A DNA stretch of 64,000 nucleotides from Cryptomeria japonica (lineage: Eukaryota; Streptophyta; Pinopsida; Cupressales; Cupressaceae): positions 99,617,897 through 99,681,896 of the forward strand of contig NC_081407.1 of the NCBI RefSeq assembly GCF_030272615.1, read 5' to 3'. This document shows positions 53,234 to 63,019 of this stretch, piece by piece. A model generated the notes under the pieces. It did no database searches. It was not told the origin of the DNA and saw only the letters and a list, made by a program, of their open reading frames with translations. Each line of letters begins with the position of its first letter. Position 1 is the first letter of the stretch. The translations under genes were made by a program, and so were the position numbers.

Positions 53234-54409
53234 CCAAAGTCTAGAGTAAACCTGCTCAACATCGATAGGACGGAGGAACGAGTATTGGCAATCACGCGGT
53301 CGCAGGCAAAGAAGGCCACATATCCGGACCCTCGCACGGAGAAGCAACGGGTGCTGGAGGCCAAGGCGGAAGTGGCGAAGGAAATGTTGGCACAAAGGAG
53401 CACCCAAGAAGCGGTAAGTACCTCCCGATCTAAGGCGGAGGAGAATATCCTGAAGCAAATGCTGCAGATTGAAGTGCCGGTGAAAATGAAGGACCTCCTG
53501 GAAACGATGCCGCAATTACGTACGGCACTCCTACGTACGGTCCAAATAACCCCGCACAGTCGGGCAACCCGGAATATGGATGGCACCAGCAGAATACCTA
53601 CAGACCCATTGGTTCTGACACTATACAGTGGCCGACACCCAGCGGTGGTAGAAATGGGAATACTGGGAACCATTCTGACTGACACTATCGTCGACGGCGG
53701 GTCTGGGGTGAATGTGCTTCCGGAGGAAACCTGGAAGCAGCTTGGCAAACCAACACTATGGCCGTCAACCTTTAACTTACTGGGAGCAGATCAACATGGT
53801 ATCAAACCCCTTGGAACACTCATGGCGCAACAAGTGACCATCGGGACACAACCATTTGTCCTCCACTTCGTGGTGATTCCGCTAGCCAAGAAAGGATACG
53901 ACGCCATTCTGGGCAGAGGGTGGTTGGTGGCAGCCAGAGTGAATCACAACTGGAAGCGGAACACGTTGTCAATGGAAAAAGCCAGGAGAAAATTTATTAT
54001 CGACCTGAAGACACAACTTGTGAGTGAAGAACTCGTGTCGGAGTCCGAATCAGACGGCGAAGGCCGAGTTGACGGAGGAAAGTACGGGAGGGAACCGAAC
54101 GAGGAAGGCGTTCTCGGAATCCAAGGATGTTCTGAGGACAAGACTGATTCCCTTAATGGGCTCTTCCACTGGCAAATGGAGGACTACGAGCTGCTGTATG
54201 GGTGTAACATGTTGCAGATTGACGAGGATCGAGACAAGAACGAATTTCCGCCAGCGTACGGGGAATACACCGAAGGGGATGCCCCAGTCAACGAAGTACC
54301 AGCACACAGGTTTGACATGACAAAACCAATCCGATATGAAGAGTCCGTAAAACCGACAAACCTCGATACGGAAGCAGAGCCAAGAAACATCCTGGTTGGC
54401 GACGACTAG
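53234..54409 (+). CDS. Protease region of the gypsy polyprotein
   Basis: Part of an open stretch running 53114-54409. After the last knuckle comes a charged helical linker (EKQRVLEAKAEVAKEMLAQR), then the aspartic protease region with TDTIVDGGSGVNVLPEETW (catalytic D at 53693-53695, DGGS in place of the more usual DSGA or DTGA). GTQPFVLHFVVIPLAKKGYD and ILGRGWLVAARVNHNW follow, the ILG-(D/R)-WL flap region of plant gypsy proteases. The stop at 54407 (DDxNTILKAAAF) replaces the tryptophan expected in relatives. The protease would cleave the gag-pol polyprotein in the particle. Confidence 0.82.
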   Translation, partial: PKSRVNLLNIDRTEERVLAITRSQAKKATYPDPRTEKQRVLEAKAEVAKEMLAQRSTQEAVSTSRSKAEENILKQMLQIEVPVKMKDLLETMPQLRTALLRTVQITPHSRATRNMDGTSRIPTDPLVLTLYSGRHPAVVEMGILGTILTDTIVDGGSGVNVLPEETWKQLGKPTLWPSTFNLLGADQHGIKPLGTLMAQQVTIGTQPFVLHFVVIPLAKKGYDAILGRGWLVAARVNHNWKRNTLSMEKARRKFIIDLKTQLVSEELVSESESDGEGRVDGGKYGREPNEEGVLGIQGCSEDKTDSLNGLFHWQMEDYELLYGCNMLQIDEDRDKNEFPPAYGEYTEGDAPVNEVPAHRFDMTKPIRYEESVKPTNLDTEAEPRNILVGDD

Positions 54410-54445
54410 AACACAATCCTGAAAGCCGCCGCGTTTAAAATATTC

Positions 54446-56848
54446 ATGGAATACAAGGATTTATTCGCTTGGACGTATAAGGACCTCAAAGGGGTACCGC
54501 CAGAACTGTGCCTACACAAAATTTCACTTGTACCTGGGGCCGTACCTGTACGGAAGAGGCCATACAGAATGAATAAAAACTATACGGCAAGAGTGAATGA
54601 TGAAATTGAGCGTATGCTCGAAGTCGGGATTATTTTTAAAGTGCAGACCAGTGAGTGGGTATCGCCCATAGTGATATCCCTTAAAAAGGAGGCAAACCAG
54701 ATACGAATCTGCGTGGATTTCAGATGCCTTAACGCGGTCACCATAAAAGACCCGTTTCCAATACCATTTACAGATAGCATCTTGGAGGAAGTGGCCGGTC
54801 ATGAAATTTATTCATTCATGGATGGATTTTCTGGGTATAACCAAATATCCATCGCCGACGAAGACAAATTAAAAACTACCTTCATAGTGGAGGATGGCGT
54901 GTACACGTATAATCGAATGCCATTCGGATTATGCAACGCACCAGCGACCTTTCAACAGATAATCCTTCACATATTTGAAAAGATGTCAGTAGGGAACTTC
55001 AGGGCGTTCCTGGACGACTGGTCCATCTACAGCAACCAAGATACATGTTTGGCCGCACTTGGCGAATGCATGGAGAGATGTAGGCGAGCTCGCCTAGCAC
55101 TCAACCCCAAGAAATGCAGATTCATGGTGCCTCAAGGGAAGCTGTTAGGACACATAGTGTGTAAGGCTGGACTCAAGACTGACCCAGACAAGATTCGGGT
55201 GATAGTAGAAATGGAGGCACCCACAGATGTCACGGGAGTCAAATCCTTCCTAGGACATATAGGGTATTACAGGCGATTTATCAAAAATTTTGCTCGAGTA
55301 TCCTGCCCTTTGGACAAGCTGACAAGGAAAGCTGAATGGTATATATGGGGGACGACTCAAGAGGAGGCCTTCCAAGAACTGAAGTCACGGTTGGTGGGTG
55401 CGCCAATCCTAACATATCCTGACTGGGACAAAGAGTTCCACGTACACGTTGACGCATCCAACTTTGCCATAGGGGCCACACTAGCGCAAGTTGGCGACCA
55501 CGGGCTAGATCACCCGGTCTACTTTGCAAGCAAACTCCTGTCGAAGGCAGAGAAAAATTATAGCACCACAGAAAGGGAAGCCCTCGGGATGGTGTACTCC
55601 GTCCAGAAATTTCGACATTACTTGCTCGCCACCCCGTTCACATTTTATGTGGACCACCAGGCTTTAATGTATCTGGTAAACAAGCCAATTATCCAAGGAC
55701 GAATCAACCGATGGCTACTACTGCTGCAGGAATTTACATTCAACATTATAGTAAGACCTGGGAAGAGCCACGTGATAGCCGACCAGCTATCGAGAATTCA
55801 ATCAGGAGAACCAGCCGAAGGAGTGAACGAAGATTTTCCAGACGCTCACTTATTTCACATCGCGGTTCTCCCCGCTTGGTATGCAAGCGTGGGGGAATAT
55901 TTGTCGACATCACGGTTCCCGAGGGAGATGCCACCAGGAGAAAGAAGGAAACTAGTACTGAGGAGCAGGACATTCCAACTCATCAATGGCCTATTGTATA
56001 AAATGGGGCCCGATCAAATCCTACGACGATGCGTCCTAGAAGAGGAAATTTCGGGCGTCTTGAAAGAAGCACATGAAGGGCCCGCAAGTGGACACATGGG
56101 GCCCGACACCACGGCGAGGAAAGTCCTGTTGGCAGGACTGTGGTGGACGACACTACATAATGACGCTAGGGAGTGGGTAACAAGCTATGATACATGCCAA
56201 TGGGCCGGGCGGCCATTAAAAAGGGATTTTATGCCCCTCAACCCATCGAATGCCCAAGAACTGTTCAAGAGATGGGGATTGGATTTCGTCGGACCATTAA
56301 AACCAAGTAGAGCTCGACGATGCAGATACATTGTAGTGGCAACAGAATACTTGACCAAGTGGGTGGAGGCATGGGCCTTACCCGACAATTCGGCGGTCAA
56401 CACAGCAAAATTCATCTATGAACACATCATTACGCGGTATGGGATTCCAATCCAACCGACGAGTGACAGAGGAGGCCATTTTGTAAATCACATAATCCAA
56501 TTGCTGACAATGGAGTTTAAAATCTTCCACTCCTTATCAAGCCCCTACTATCCACGGGCGAACGGGCAGGCCGAGGCAACCAATAAAATAATAATGTCGA
56601 TGATATATAAGTCTTGCGAAGTGGAGAAGGATGACTGGGAGGAACGCCTATCGTCAGTACTTTGGGCATACCGAACAACTTACAAGGTAACTACTGGACA
56701 GATTCCCTTCCAGCTAATGTATGGACAAGAAGTCGTGGTGCCAGTTGAATTCATGGTGCCAAGTCTACGGATTGCCATCGATAATCGACTTGGCGACATG
56801 GAAAGCCTGAAGGAGAGGCTGTACGCTTTGAACAAATTGGACGAATGA
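54446..56848 (+). CDS. pol: RT, RNase H and integrase of the gypsy element (800 codons)
   Basis: Reverse transcriptase comes first: RICVDFRCLNAVTIKDPFPI, YSFMDGFSGYNQI, RMPFGLCNAPATF and the catalytic FLDD (about residues 188-191). RNase H follows with HVDASNFAIGA (D about 336) and YSTTEREALGMVYS. The integrase has an HHCC finger near residues 541-582, then DFVG (D about 612), SDRGGHF (D about 673) and NGQAEATNK (E about 709). The first Cys of the finger's CxxC is tyrosine (YDTC), a likely G-to-A change. RT precedes integrase, which defines Ty3/gypsy. The frame is open throughout and continues past a TGA (56846) into the integrase tail. Confidence 0.95.
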   Translation: MEYKDLFAWTYKDLKGVPPELCLHKISLVPGAVPVRKRPYRMNKNYTARVNDEIERMLEVGIIFKVQTSEWVSPIVISLKKEANQIRICVDFRCLNAVTIKDPFPIPFTDSILEEVAGHEIYSFMDGFSGYNQISIADEDKLKTTFIVEDGVYTYNRMPFGLCNAPATFQQIILHIFEKMSVGNFRAFLDDWSIYSNQDTCLAALGECMERCRRARLALNPKKCRFMVPQGKLLGHIVCKAGLKTDPDKIRVIVEMEAPTDVTGVKSFLGHIGYYRRFIKNFARVSCPLDKLTRKAEWYIWGTTQEEAFQELKSRLVGAPILTYPDWDKEFHVHVDASNFAIGATLAQVGDHGLDHPVYFASKLLSKAEKNYSTTEREALGMVYSVQKFRHYLLATPFTFYVDHQALMYLVNKPIIQGRINRWLLLLQEFTFNIIVRPGKSHVIADQLSRIQSGEPAEGVNEDFPDAHLFHIAVLPAWYASVGEYLSTSRFPREMPPGERRKLVLRSRTFQLINGLLYKMGPDQILRRCVLEEEISGVLKEAHEGPASGHMGPDTTARKVLLAGLWWTTLHNDAREWVTSYDTCQWAGRPLKRDFMPLNPSNAQELFKRWGLDFVGPLKPSRARRCRYIVVATEYLTKWVEAWALPDNSAVNTAKFIYEHIITRYGIPIQPTSDRGGHFVNHIIQLLTMEFKIFHSLSSPYYPRANGQAEATNKIIMSMIYKSCEVEKDDWEERLSSVLWAYRTTYKVTTGQIPFQLMYGQEVVVPVEFMVPSLRIAIDNRLGDMESLKERLYALNKLDE

Positions 56849-57160
56849 AGGATGATGGCTCAATGGGCGACAGAGACAGCCCAACAAAGACGAAAGATGT
56901 GGCACAACAAGCATCTCCGGCGAATGAAGTTTACTCACGGACAGCTGGTTTTGAAATTCAACGGGAAGAACGAAATTAAACCGAGGAAATTCAAAGTCCG
57001 ATGGTTAGGGCCCTTCCAGATACGGGAGGTCAATACGAACGGGGCGATTAAGTTGTGGACGCTGGACGGGAAGGAGATACCAGACGCAAACAACGGGTCG
57101 AAATTAAAGGTCTATCATGAACAGAGGGAACCAGGACCCTCCAGTCAGTCAGTCCGCTAA
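56849..57160 (+). pseudogene. Integrase C-terminal tail, split off by a stop
   Basis: In the same frame as pol. It reads MMAQWATETAQQRRKMWHNK, then FTHGQLVLKFNGKNEIKPRK and KFKVRWLGPFQIREV, the GPF module of gypsy integrases, and ends SVR. No chromodomain follows. The TGA before it (NKLDE then stop) most simply comes from CGA. The A-rich tract from 57165 marks the end of the polyprotein. Confidence 0.8.
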
Positions 57161-57810
57161 AAATTGATTAAAATAAAAAAATTAAAAAAAAAATTTAAAA
57201 AAAAGAAGAAAGTGGCCACCGTACGGTGGGACCACCGAAGGTGGAACCACCGTGCGATGGTCACACCGACGGTGGGGCCACCGAAGGTGGCCACCAAGCA
57301 GCTCGCGGAAGATTAAAACACCGCCGGCGAAGAACAAAACACCCCCGCAAAACAAGGAAGAAGCCGCACAACACCGCACACCGCCGAGGGCACAACACCG
57401 CACAGCCCGGCCACCACGCACAGCAAGGGATAAAGGAAGAGGAAGACGCCACACAGCCCGACCACGCAACACGCACAGCAACGCGCAGCAGCCGAAAAGG
57501 GAAGAAAAAAAAAAGAGACCAAGTCCGCACAATCCCACGCAGCCACGCCAAAAGTAAACCACACAGCCACGCAAGGGTAAAAGGACCGCCACAGGTAGAC
57601 CAAGCAGCCGCACGAAAAAGAAGTTCGTTACGAAGGTGCCTAAGACGGTACAATTTTTTTTACAGGAAATCAGTTATACAGAGATTGATGGATTCAGCAG
57701 GGAAAAGAAGTTGGAAGAAACAACTGCACGCTTCTTCCAGTGGCAGCCAGAGGGATAGGGATAGCAATATCAAGATTTTAGCGTCAGGAGTACGTGTTGC
57801 AGGCGGCACC
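57161..57810 (+). other. Spacer between integrase and the extra ORF
   Basis: Begins with a long A-rich tract, then a cluster of short palindromes (57216-57290), then a CACAGC/CGCAC-rich low-complexity stretch. Frame 57226-57810 is open and joined to the downstream ORF, but it is composed of simple repeats, so I do not treat it as coding. Confidence 0.5.
57216..57290 (+). repeat. Cluster of five short palindromes
   Basis: CCACCGTACGGTGG, CCACCGAAGGTGG, CCACCGTGCGATGG, CACCGACGGTG and CCACCGAAGGTGG follow one another with few bases between. Each is a perfect or near-perfect inverted repeat of CCACC and GGTGG. Confidence 0.85.
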
Positions 57811-60174
57811 ATGGATGCCAGTGCCCGACAAAAGCAAAAACAGAAGGCACCACAGGCTGCTACAAGTGCGAAAAACACAGTGACGCCACAGAATGTTACT
57901 TTTGAAGGCCTGAATGGATTGGAATGCCGGAAATGGTGGCATGACACCCCCGATAATGACCTAGTAAAGCAAAACCTCCGTAAGGCACAAGTAGAGTGGG
58001 CTGTTCGGATGCCCGTGTTCCCTATCCGGGAGTACGAGGGTGCCCTACGCTTCATGGTGGACACCTTCGACAGGCATACATGCACCAGCACGTTTGAATA
58101 CCTCCGGAGGGATGTTACTATATCCTTCAAAGCAGGGGATTTCACGAGGGTATTCGGCATTCCAAGCAGCCAGGGCAAGAAAATAGACTTGAAGGCCAAA
58201 AAGATGACGCGGGAGGAGAAGGAGCGGTGGATTAAATTAGTCTCTCGGAACTTGACGACAACAGAGTTGGACAGCGTGGCTAGAGCCACGAAGGGTCGCG
58301 GAATCCGTAAGACTTTTGTTGCAGAGGGCCACTGGAGATGCATTATGGATGTCATCAAGAGCAGATTGACAGGGTCGGGTAGGGCATCAGACATTGCCCT
58401 CCCTCAGATTATGCTGATGAATGGGTTGATGAATGGCATCGTCTATGACTGGGCCGCGTTACTGGCAGAGCGTATGTATGAGTTTTTGACGCTTCAGCAT
58501 CGCACATTCTATATGCCTCACTACGCTATAGGGTTATTCCTGGAGGCCACGCGGGAAGCAGTGCCGGAGGACGAGTTGGAGGTACGGCCACAGGGACAAT
58601 TGACAGCAGGGAGCCTCCAATAATGTATTGGAGGCACTTGGACATTGGGCACTCTTCCGCGGAGCGGAAACAGGCGATAGATAGGGCCTCGGCCTCAGGG
58701 GAGCCTGACAGCGGGAGGGGTTCCAGTAGTGCGGAGGATTCAGAGGCGGACAATGAGGAGGACGATAGCAGCCAGGCGACGGAGGAGCCTATACGAGTCC
58801 TGTTTGCCCCACCCCTGTTACCGATGGGCACGCCTGTGCCATCATCTGGAGTGGGCGGCACCTGAATTCCGGCCTTCAGGCAGAGCCATATGCCTGTTAC
58901 ACTTGGTCCCCTCCAACACAAGCACCAGGGAGCATCACCAGGCCCAACCATGGCGGCACTTACCGAGGACATGGCAGATTCAGGGGCGAAGGAGTCACCG
59001 CATCGGGTAGTGGTCACTGAGGAGCAGGGGCTGAAGGAGGTGGTGGATACCGAGCCTCACGTGCGCTTGGACGTCGTGGGTAGTGACGCAGTGGTGACTG
59101 TTTTTGCTTCCTTGTTGGAGGAGCCGACGACAACGAACCACCCCCCCGGTCACGGAGATGCGTGCTGACCTCGAGGCTATGCAGAGCTGGCTCACACAGC
59201 GGTTTCAGATGACACTGGCACAGCCGGAGGGAGCTGTTGTATTCTCACCGTGTCGAGAGACTGGAGCGGAGGTAGTCGACTTGGATGACTCGTCAGGGGA
59301 GGCACATGGACTCACAGTTGGGAACGAGGCGGGGGAGGTCGCCTCTACTGGGCAGGCACCAGGAGATGGTGCACCTTCGGTGGCAGAGGCGGTACCTTCA
59401 CAGCAAGATACAGTAGTGACCGTTCCACCAGGGACTTCACAGCCTTCGGCGCAGACGGGGGAGGATGTTGAGACCTATCTAGCTGACATGGCTGATATGG
59501 TAACGAGGGGTAGGCGGGTGGTGGCCGCTGCCCAGACGCAAGCATTGCAGCAGGTGGTGGTGGAGTTAGAGCAGGCCTTACAGTTTATGTGGGTGGGCTG
59601 CCTGGCAGCCTTTGTTACCTTCTTTGAGTCTCAGGGGTGGCCGACTACGGAGACAGAGGAGATGCTCCAGGCTTGGAGGCTGCGTCAGCCTGTTGTGGAG
59701 AGTCGGGTGACGGCAGTTGTCCGCGAGATCGAGCGGGTCTACCGGGATGCCTATTATACATTGAGGCGGACACAGCAGGAGTCAGCAGTCAGGGAGGTTG
59801 CCCGAGCAGCGTTGGAGAAGGAGGTGGCCAGTCAGCAGGCCTCATGGGCAGCCGAGAGGGCGCAGTTGTTGGCACAGCTAGAGATGGCCCGCACAGAGAC
59901 GGCTGAGACCCGGGCTGTGAAGGCCGAGGTAGAGACTCGTCTGGTAGCCGAGCAGACTCGATTGATCTGTGCGACGGAGGTAGTGGATACAAAAGAGAAG
60001 GAGTTGCTGGAAGCCGCACACACGGTGAAGACAGCTTTAGAGAAAGTATTGGTGGCGGAACGGGATGTGGCTACACGCACTCAGCAGGTGTATGAGCTCC
60101 ACGCCCGCTTGGCGGCCCAGACACCGACATCTCACCCTTCTGCTTCAGGGATGCTTTCTCAGCCCCCTCCCTAG
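57811..60174 (+). pseudogene. Extra sense ORF after pol, broken, with coiled-coil C-terminus
   Basis: The start at 57811 (MDASARQKQKQ, in a good ACCATGG context) gives 270 codons up to TAA at 58621. Coding character then moves to another frame (58623-59168, acidic and Ser/Pro-rich, with a TGA at 58863) and returns at the C-run near 59140 to the frame ending at 60174. The first part (WAVRMPVFPIREYEGALRFM, FKAGDFTRVFGIP) resembles the putative plant transposon protein domain seen in accessory ORFs of some plant gypsy elements. The last part is a long heptad-like helix (ALEKEVASQQASWAAERAQL). It sits where an env gene would be, but I see no signal peptide or transmembrane segment. The product's role is unknown. 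Confidence 0.6.
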
Positions 60175-60244
60175 TCTTTCAGATATGTATGTTGTATAGG
60201 TTGCATTATCTCCATTTTGTAAGTCGCCTGGAGACGACTTTTCT

Positions 60245-60259
60245 TTTTGGGGGGGATGA
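60245..60259 (+). other. Polypurine tract of the near-complete gypsy
   Basis: A TTTTT run followed by GGGGGGGATGA lies directly before the 3' LTR, the expected site for plus-strand priming. Confidence 0.8.
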
Positions 60260-60518
60260 TGTTGGCGGCATTATTGTACACGGGAATAACATTAGTTAAT
60301 TATGTGTAATTGTTTTGGTTAGTTGGCAATCAAGGGGTGGAAGTTGCGGTGCGATGGTTGGCACTCACACCCCCTCGGTACCCTTTTATACTTTGGAATG
60401 TAACTTGTAAAATACACTTATTATGAATAGCACATCTGATATACTTTGTCTGATATTTACGGCATTATTCTGCATTATGTTCTTTATGCCTTAAGTTATT
60501 CACCCGAGAGGGCAATCA
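60260..60518 (+). repeat. 3' LTR of the near-complete gypsy
   Basis: 259 bp, the same length as the 5' LTR, with seven substitutions relative to it. Followed by target duplication TCACT. Confidence 0.95.
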
Positions 60519-60800
60519 TCACTATTCTTATAATTTATATTTATATATGGTAATTTGAATTTTCATAGTGTAATGACATTTTGAGACTTGAGTATTTTCA
60601 TTTTTGCAAATTATGAATATGAGGTATTTAAATATTCTATTTTTTGGCAATTATGAGTATCACTGTTCTTATAATTTATATTTTTTGAAGTTTGAAAATA
60701 TCTGTATGTATGTATGTATGTATTCCAGTTCCCGTACCCAAATTGGCAACTTAGTGGAATAGACTCCTCCAATTGAGAAATCACATTAGCATAAAGAACA
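60519..60800. repeat. 141-bp tandem repeat at the gypsy insertion site
   Basis: TCACT(A/G)TTCTTATAATTTAT occurs at 60519 and 60660 (period 141), and ATTCTATTTTTTGGCAATTA before the second copy also stands directly upstream of the 5' LTR. The element therefore landed in one unit of a pre-existing duplication. A TATG simple repeat lies at 60703-60724. Confidence 0.8.
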
Positions 60801-61657
60801 AAAACTGATACAGAGATGAAAAAAAATTGTTCCAAAGGTGCAATCATTGAAATGGATGGCCAAGCCTGATCTTCTACGCGAGGTCAAGTGTGTACACACC
60901 TGTTGGGACCCAATTATGATAGTGGATTGAAGTTGTTCTGTTGTTGAGATGAAAGTGAGGTTGTAGACACTCGACATTGAATCCCAAATGCACGCAAAGG
61001 AAGGCAAAAGACTGAGCTTGAAAGACCATCTCCAACCTAATTGATAATAGCACAGGAAACATTGCAAAAACGATTGAGCATCTTGTGAAGGCATTTGAAA
61101 CACACCTTCATATGCAACCAAATTTTGTGTCACCTTTGATGGATCAATGTTCAACTCAGTGTTAGTCAAGGTGCTGCCTATACCGTAGCAAATGTTTGGT
61201 CAAGCATGCCATGCACTAGGTGCTGAATATTATAGTTATGCTAGATAAACTTGGCAACTCATTCAATTTCCTTATACACAAATATAGAATCTGTAGTTGG
61301 CTGCACCAGGCCAAGTAGATCAATTGGTGCAAGAGACTGGATGCCTAAATAAACTTCAAACAGTCTGCAGCCAGTGGAATTGTGTTGATATTTATTGTAG
61401 CTTTGTTTAGTGAAATAAATATTTCATTTCATGTGCATGCATACTTACAATTCACACACAAAAGACATACAATGATTCAGTTGACAGATACACTCAGATT
61501 TTCAGAAGATGCAAAGTCGTTGACATGGTGAACATCAAATCCATGTATGACAGATATTTTCCACAATGAGCTAAGGAATCTACATTTCCCATCTGAAACT
61601 ATTGTACTCCAACGTCCTTGATAATTGAGGCATTCAAAAAGGAGAGTTGGTGATATC
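60801..61657. other. Unassigned DNA
   Basis: A minus-strand frame at 60786-61169 (127 codons) is the longest here, but it shows no recognisable domain and ends in low-complexity cysteine- and phenylalanine-rich sequence. No gene can be supported. Confidence 0.35.
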
Positions 61658-62096
61658 TGTTAGGAAATTATGTTAGTGTTCACATGGGTTAGACTTAGAA
61701 TAATAATTTGTGGTATGTTAAAATAAAAGTGAGTAATTGTAACAGCTCATGTATTTATTCTGGGTGTTGGGAATATTACACCATTCCTGTAAATACAATA
61801 TTTATGAGAAATATTTGTTTGTGAGTTGTTAAAACAACTCATATATTTACGGGGTGGTTATAGAAGCTAGAACAACCTTCATATAATATAGGATATGATA
61901 AGTCCTATTAATATGTAATTTGTATTAAATGAAAGTGAAGGGAATAGAAGCGGAGTATTCTATGTATAATTTTTTCTACTTAGCTACTATAAACTCTCGT
62001 CAAATTTCTGATAATATCTTGCACTAGAACGGTTTCGAGCATGGCATCAAATAGCCCCTAGAGAAGCAATTGGCAATCACAAAGACACAATCATAG
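61658..62096 (+). repeat. Fragment of another LTR-like element
   Basis: Begins TGTTAGGAAATTATG and contains GAGTTGTTAAAACAACTC and TCCTATTAATATGTAATTTG. These are shared with the 373-bp repeat at 27.5 kb, so this is a dispersed family. GAGCATGGCATCAAATAGCC near the end resembles the start of a copia gag frame. It is cut by the next element at 62097. The boundaries are uncertain. Confidence 0.45.
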
Positions 62097-62911
62097 TGTT
62101 AGTTTTTAGTGGTCAGATTAACTATTAATGAGCAGAAAACAAAATGCACAGAAAGAAGAACACACAACACAAACATACCCTGGGAAAACCTCCCTCTTGG
62201 AGGAAAAACACAGCAACTAATGTCTCAGATCTGCCTTAGATTAATCACAGAAATAGGTTACAACTTTGCCCAGCTAGGGCACAAACATAAGTGACACAAC
62301 TTACCTGATCCTGGGACCTGAGATCAGACTTGAAGAAGTCTCCAAAATGCAAGTACTACTGCCTGTAGCAGGTTCAGCAGCCTCCGAACAGCCTAGAGTG
62401 ATGTTTGCTCAGCTGGTAATGAAGTTTGCCCAGCTAAGAAGAGATTCTCTAGGGCTCAGACTGAGATCGTAGACCTTCAAATATATATTCACTTGATCTT
62501 CAATATATTCACTGTTGTATTGCAGAGATAGTTCACTGAAAAGGATAATATGAACAATGATAAGTACTTTGTACTTATAGGTGACTTAACCTTTAATCTT
62601 TCAAGTCGGCTAGCATTTATTAAATCACAATCAAATGTATTAGAGGTGGCGCCAAACTGAATTAGGTCCACACATTATACATTAATATAGGTCATGCCCT
62701 ATATGCAAGACACATTTGGGTTGGCCCTTATAACACGTTACATTTGTAAATAACCCAAGTTGCACAAGTAGGACCTGACCCAAATCATATTACAAGTTAC
62801 ATTAATATCCCAAATAGGCCCATACACAAATTTTAAGGCCGAAAGACACATTAAAACTTACCAAGCTAGGTCGGCCCAATCAAGGGATACAACCTAGCTA
62901 CATTTTCAACA
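62097..62911 (-). repeat. 3' LTR of the gag-only element
   Basis: In plus orientation it starts TGTTAGTTTTTAGTGGTCAG and ends CATTTTCAACA. It contains the inverse of GGTTTTTCCTCCAAGAGG followed by GGTTTTCCCAGGGTATG, as in the LTRs at 19.4 and 21.8 kb. Length is 815 bp, shorter than the 1.02 kb of its relatives. Confidence 0.82.
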
Positions 62912-62935
62912 CTCCCTCTTAGCTAGGGAGGATCC
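62912..62935 (-). other. Polypurine tract of the gag-only element
   Basis: On the minus strand CCTCCCTAGCTAAGAGGGAG lies directly before the LTR. The element at 19.4 kb has CCTAGTTAAGAGGGAG at the same place. Confidence 0.7.
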
Positions 62936-63019
62936 CTTGATCAATCAAGTCACATCGTGACTACTACCATGGCTACTCCCATGGGATGAACAAACTCATC
63001 ATGGAATTTCATCCATGAT

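Larger units (their letters stand above)
50837..60518 (+). mobile_element. Near-complete Ty3/gypsy retrotransposon with extra 3' ORF region
   Basis: LTRs of 259 bp (50837-51095 and 60260-60518) are flanked by perfect TCACT duplications (50832-50836 and 60519-60523). The internal order is Asp-tRNA-like primer site, short 5' ORF, gag with four CCHC knuckles, protease, RT, RNase H, integrase, a long additional ORF region, and a polypurine tract. From the 5' ORF to the integrase end everything lies in one frame, interrupted only by stop codons. The LTRs differ at seven positions, six of them transitions (about 2.7 percent). Athila/Tat-type elements share the Asp-tRNA primer and extra ORFs, so placement near that group is likely; it is inferred, not shown by phylogeny. 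Confidence 0.95.

Noticed and set aside
53137-54390. Minus-strand frames of up to 203 codons opposite gag and protease
   Set aside because: Antisense to a clear gag-protease frame, with no recognisable domain.
57182-57653. Minus-strand frames rich in Leu, Cys and Val near 57.2-57.65 kb, resembling membrane proteins
   Set aside because: They are antisense shadows of the CACAGC/CACCGC low-complexity spacer in the gypsy element.
57811-60174. Envelope-like gene of an endogenous plant retrovirus
   Set aside because: Position fits, but there is no signal peptide, transmembrane segment or glycoprotein-like cysteine pattern. The coiled coil and accessory-ORF-like domain fit a different kind of protein better.
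60786-61169. 127-codon minus-strand frame as a host exon
   Set aside because: No known motif, no clear splice signals tied to another exon, and a low-complexity C-terminus.
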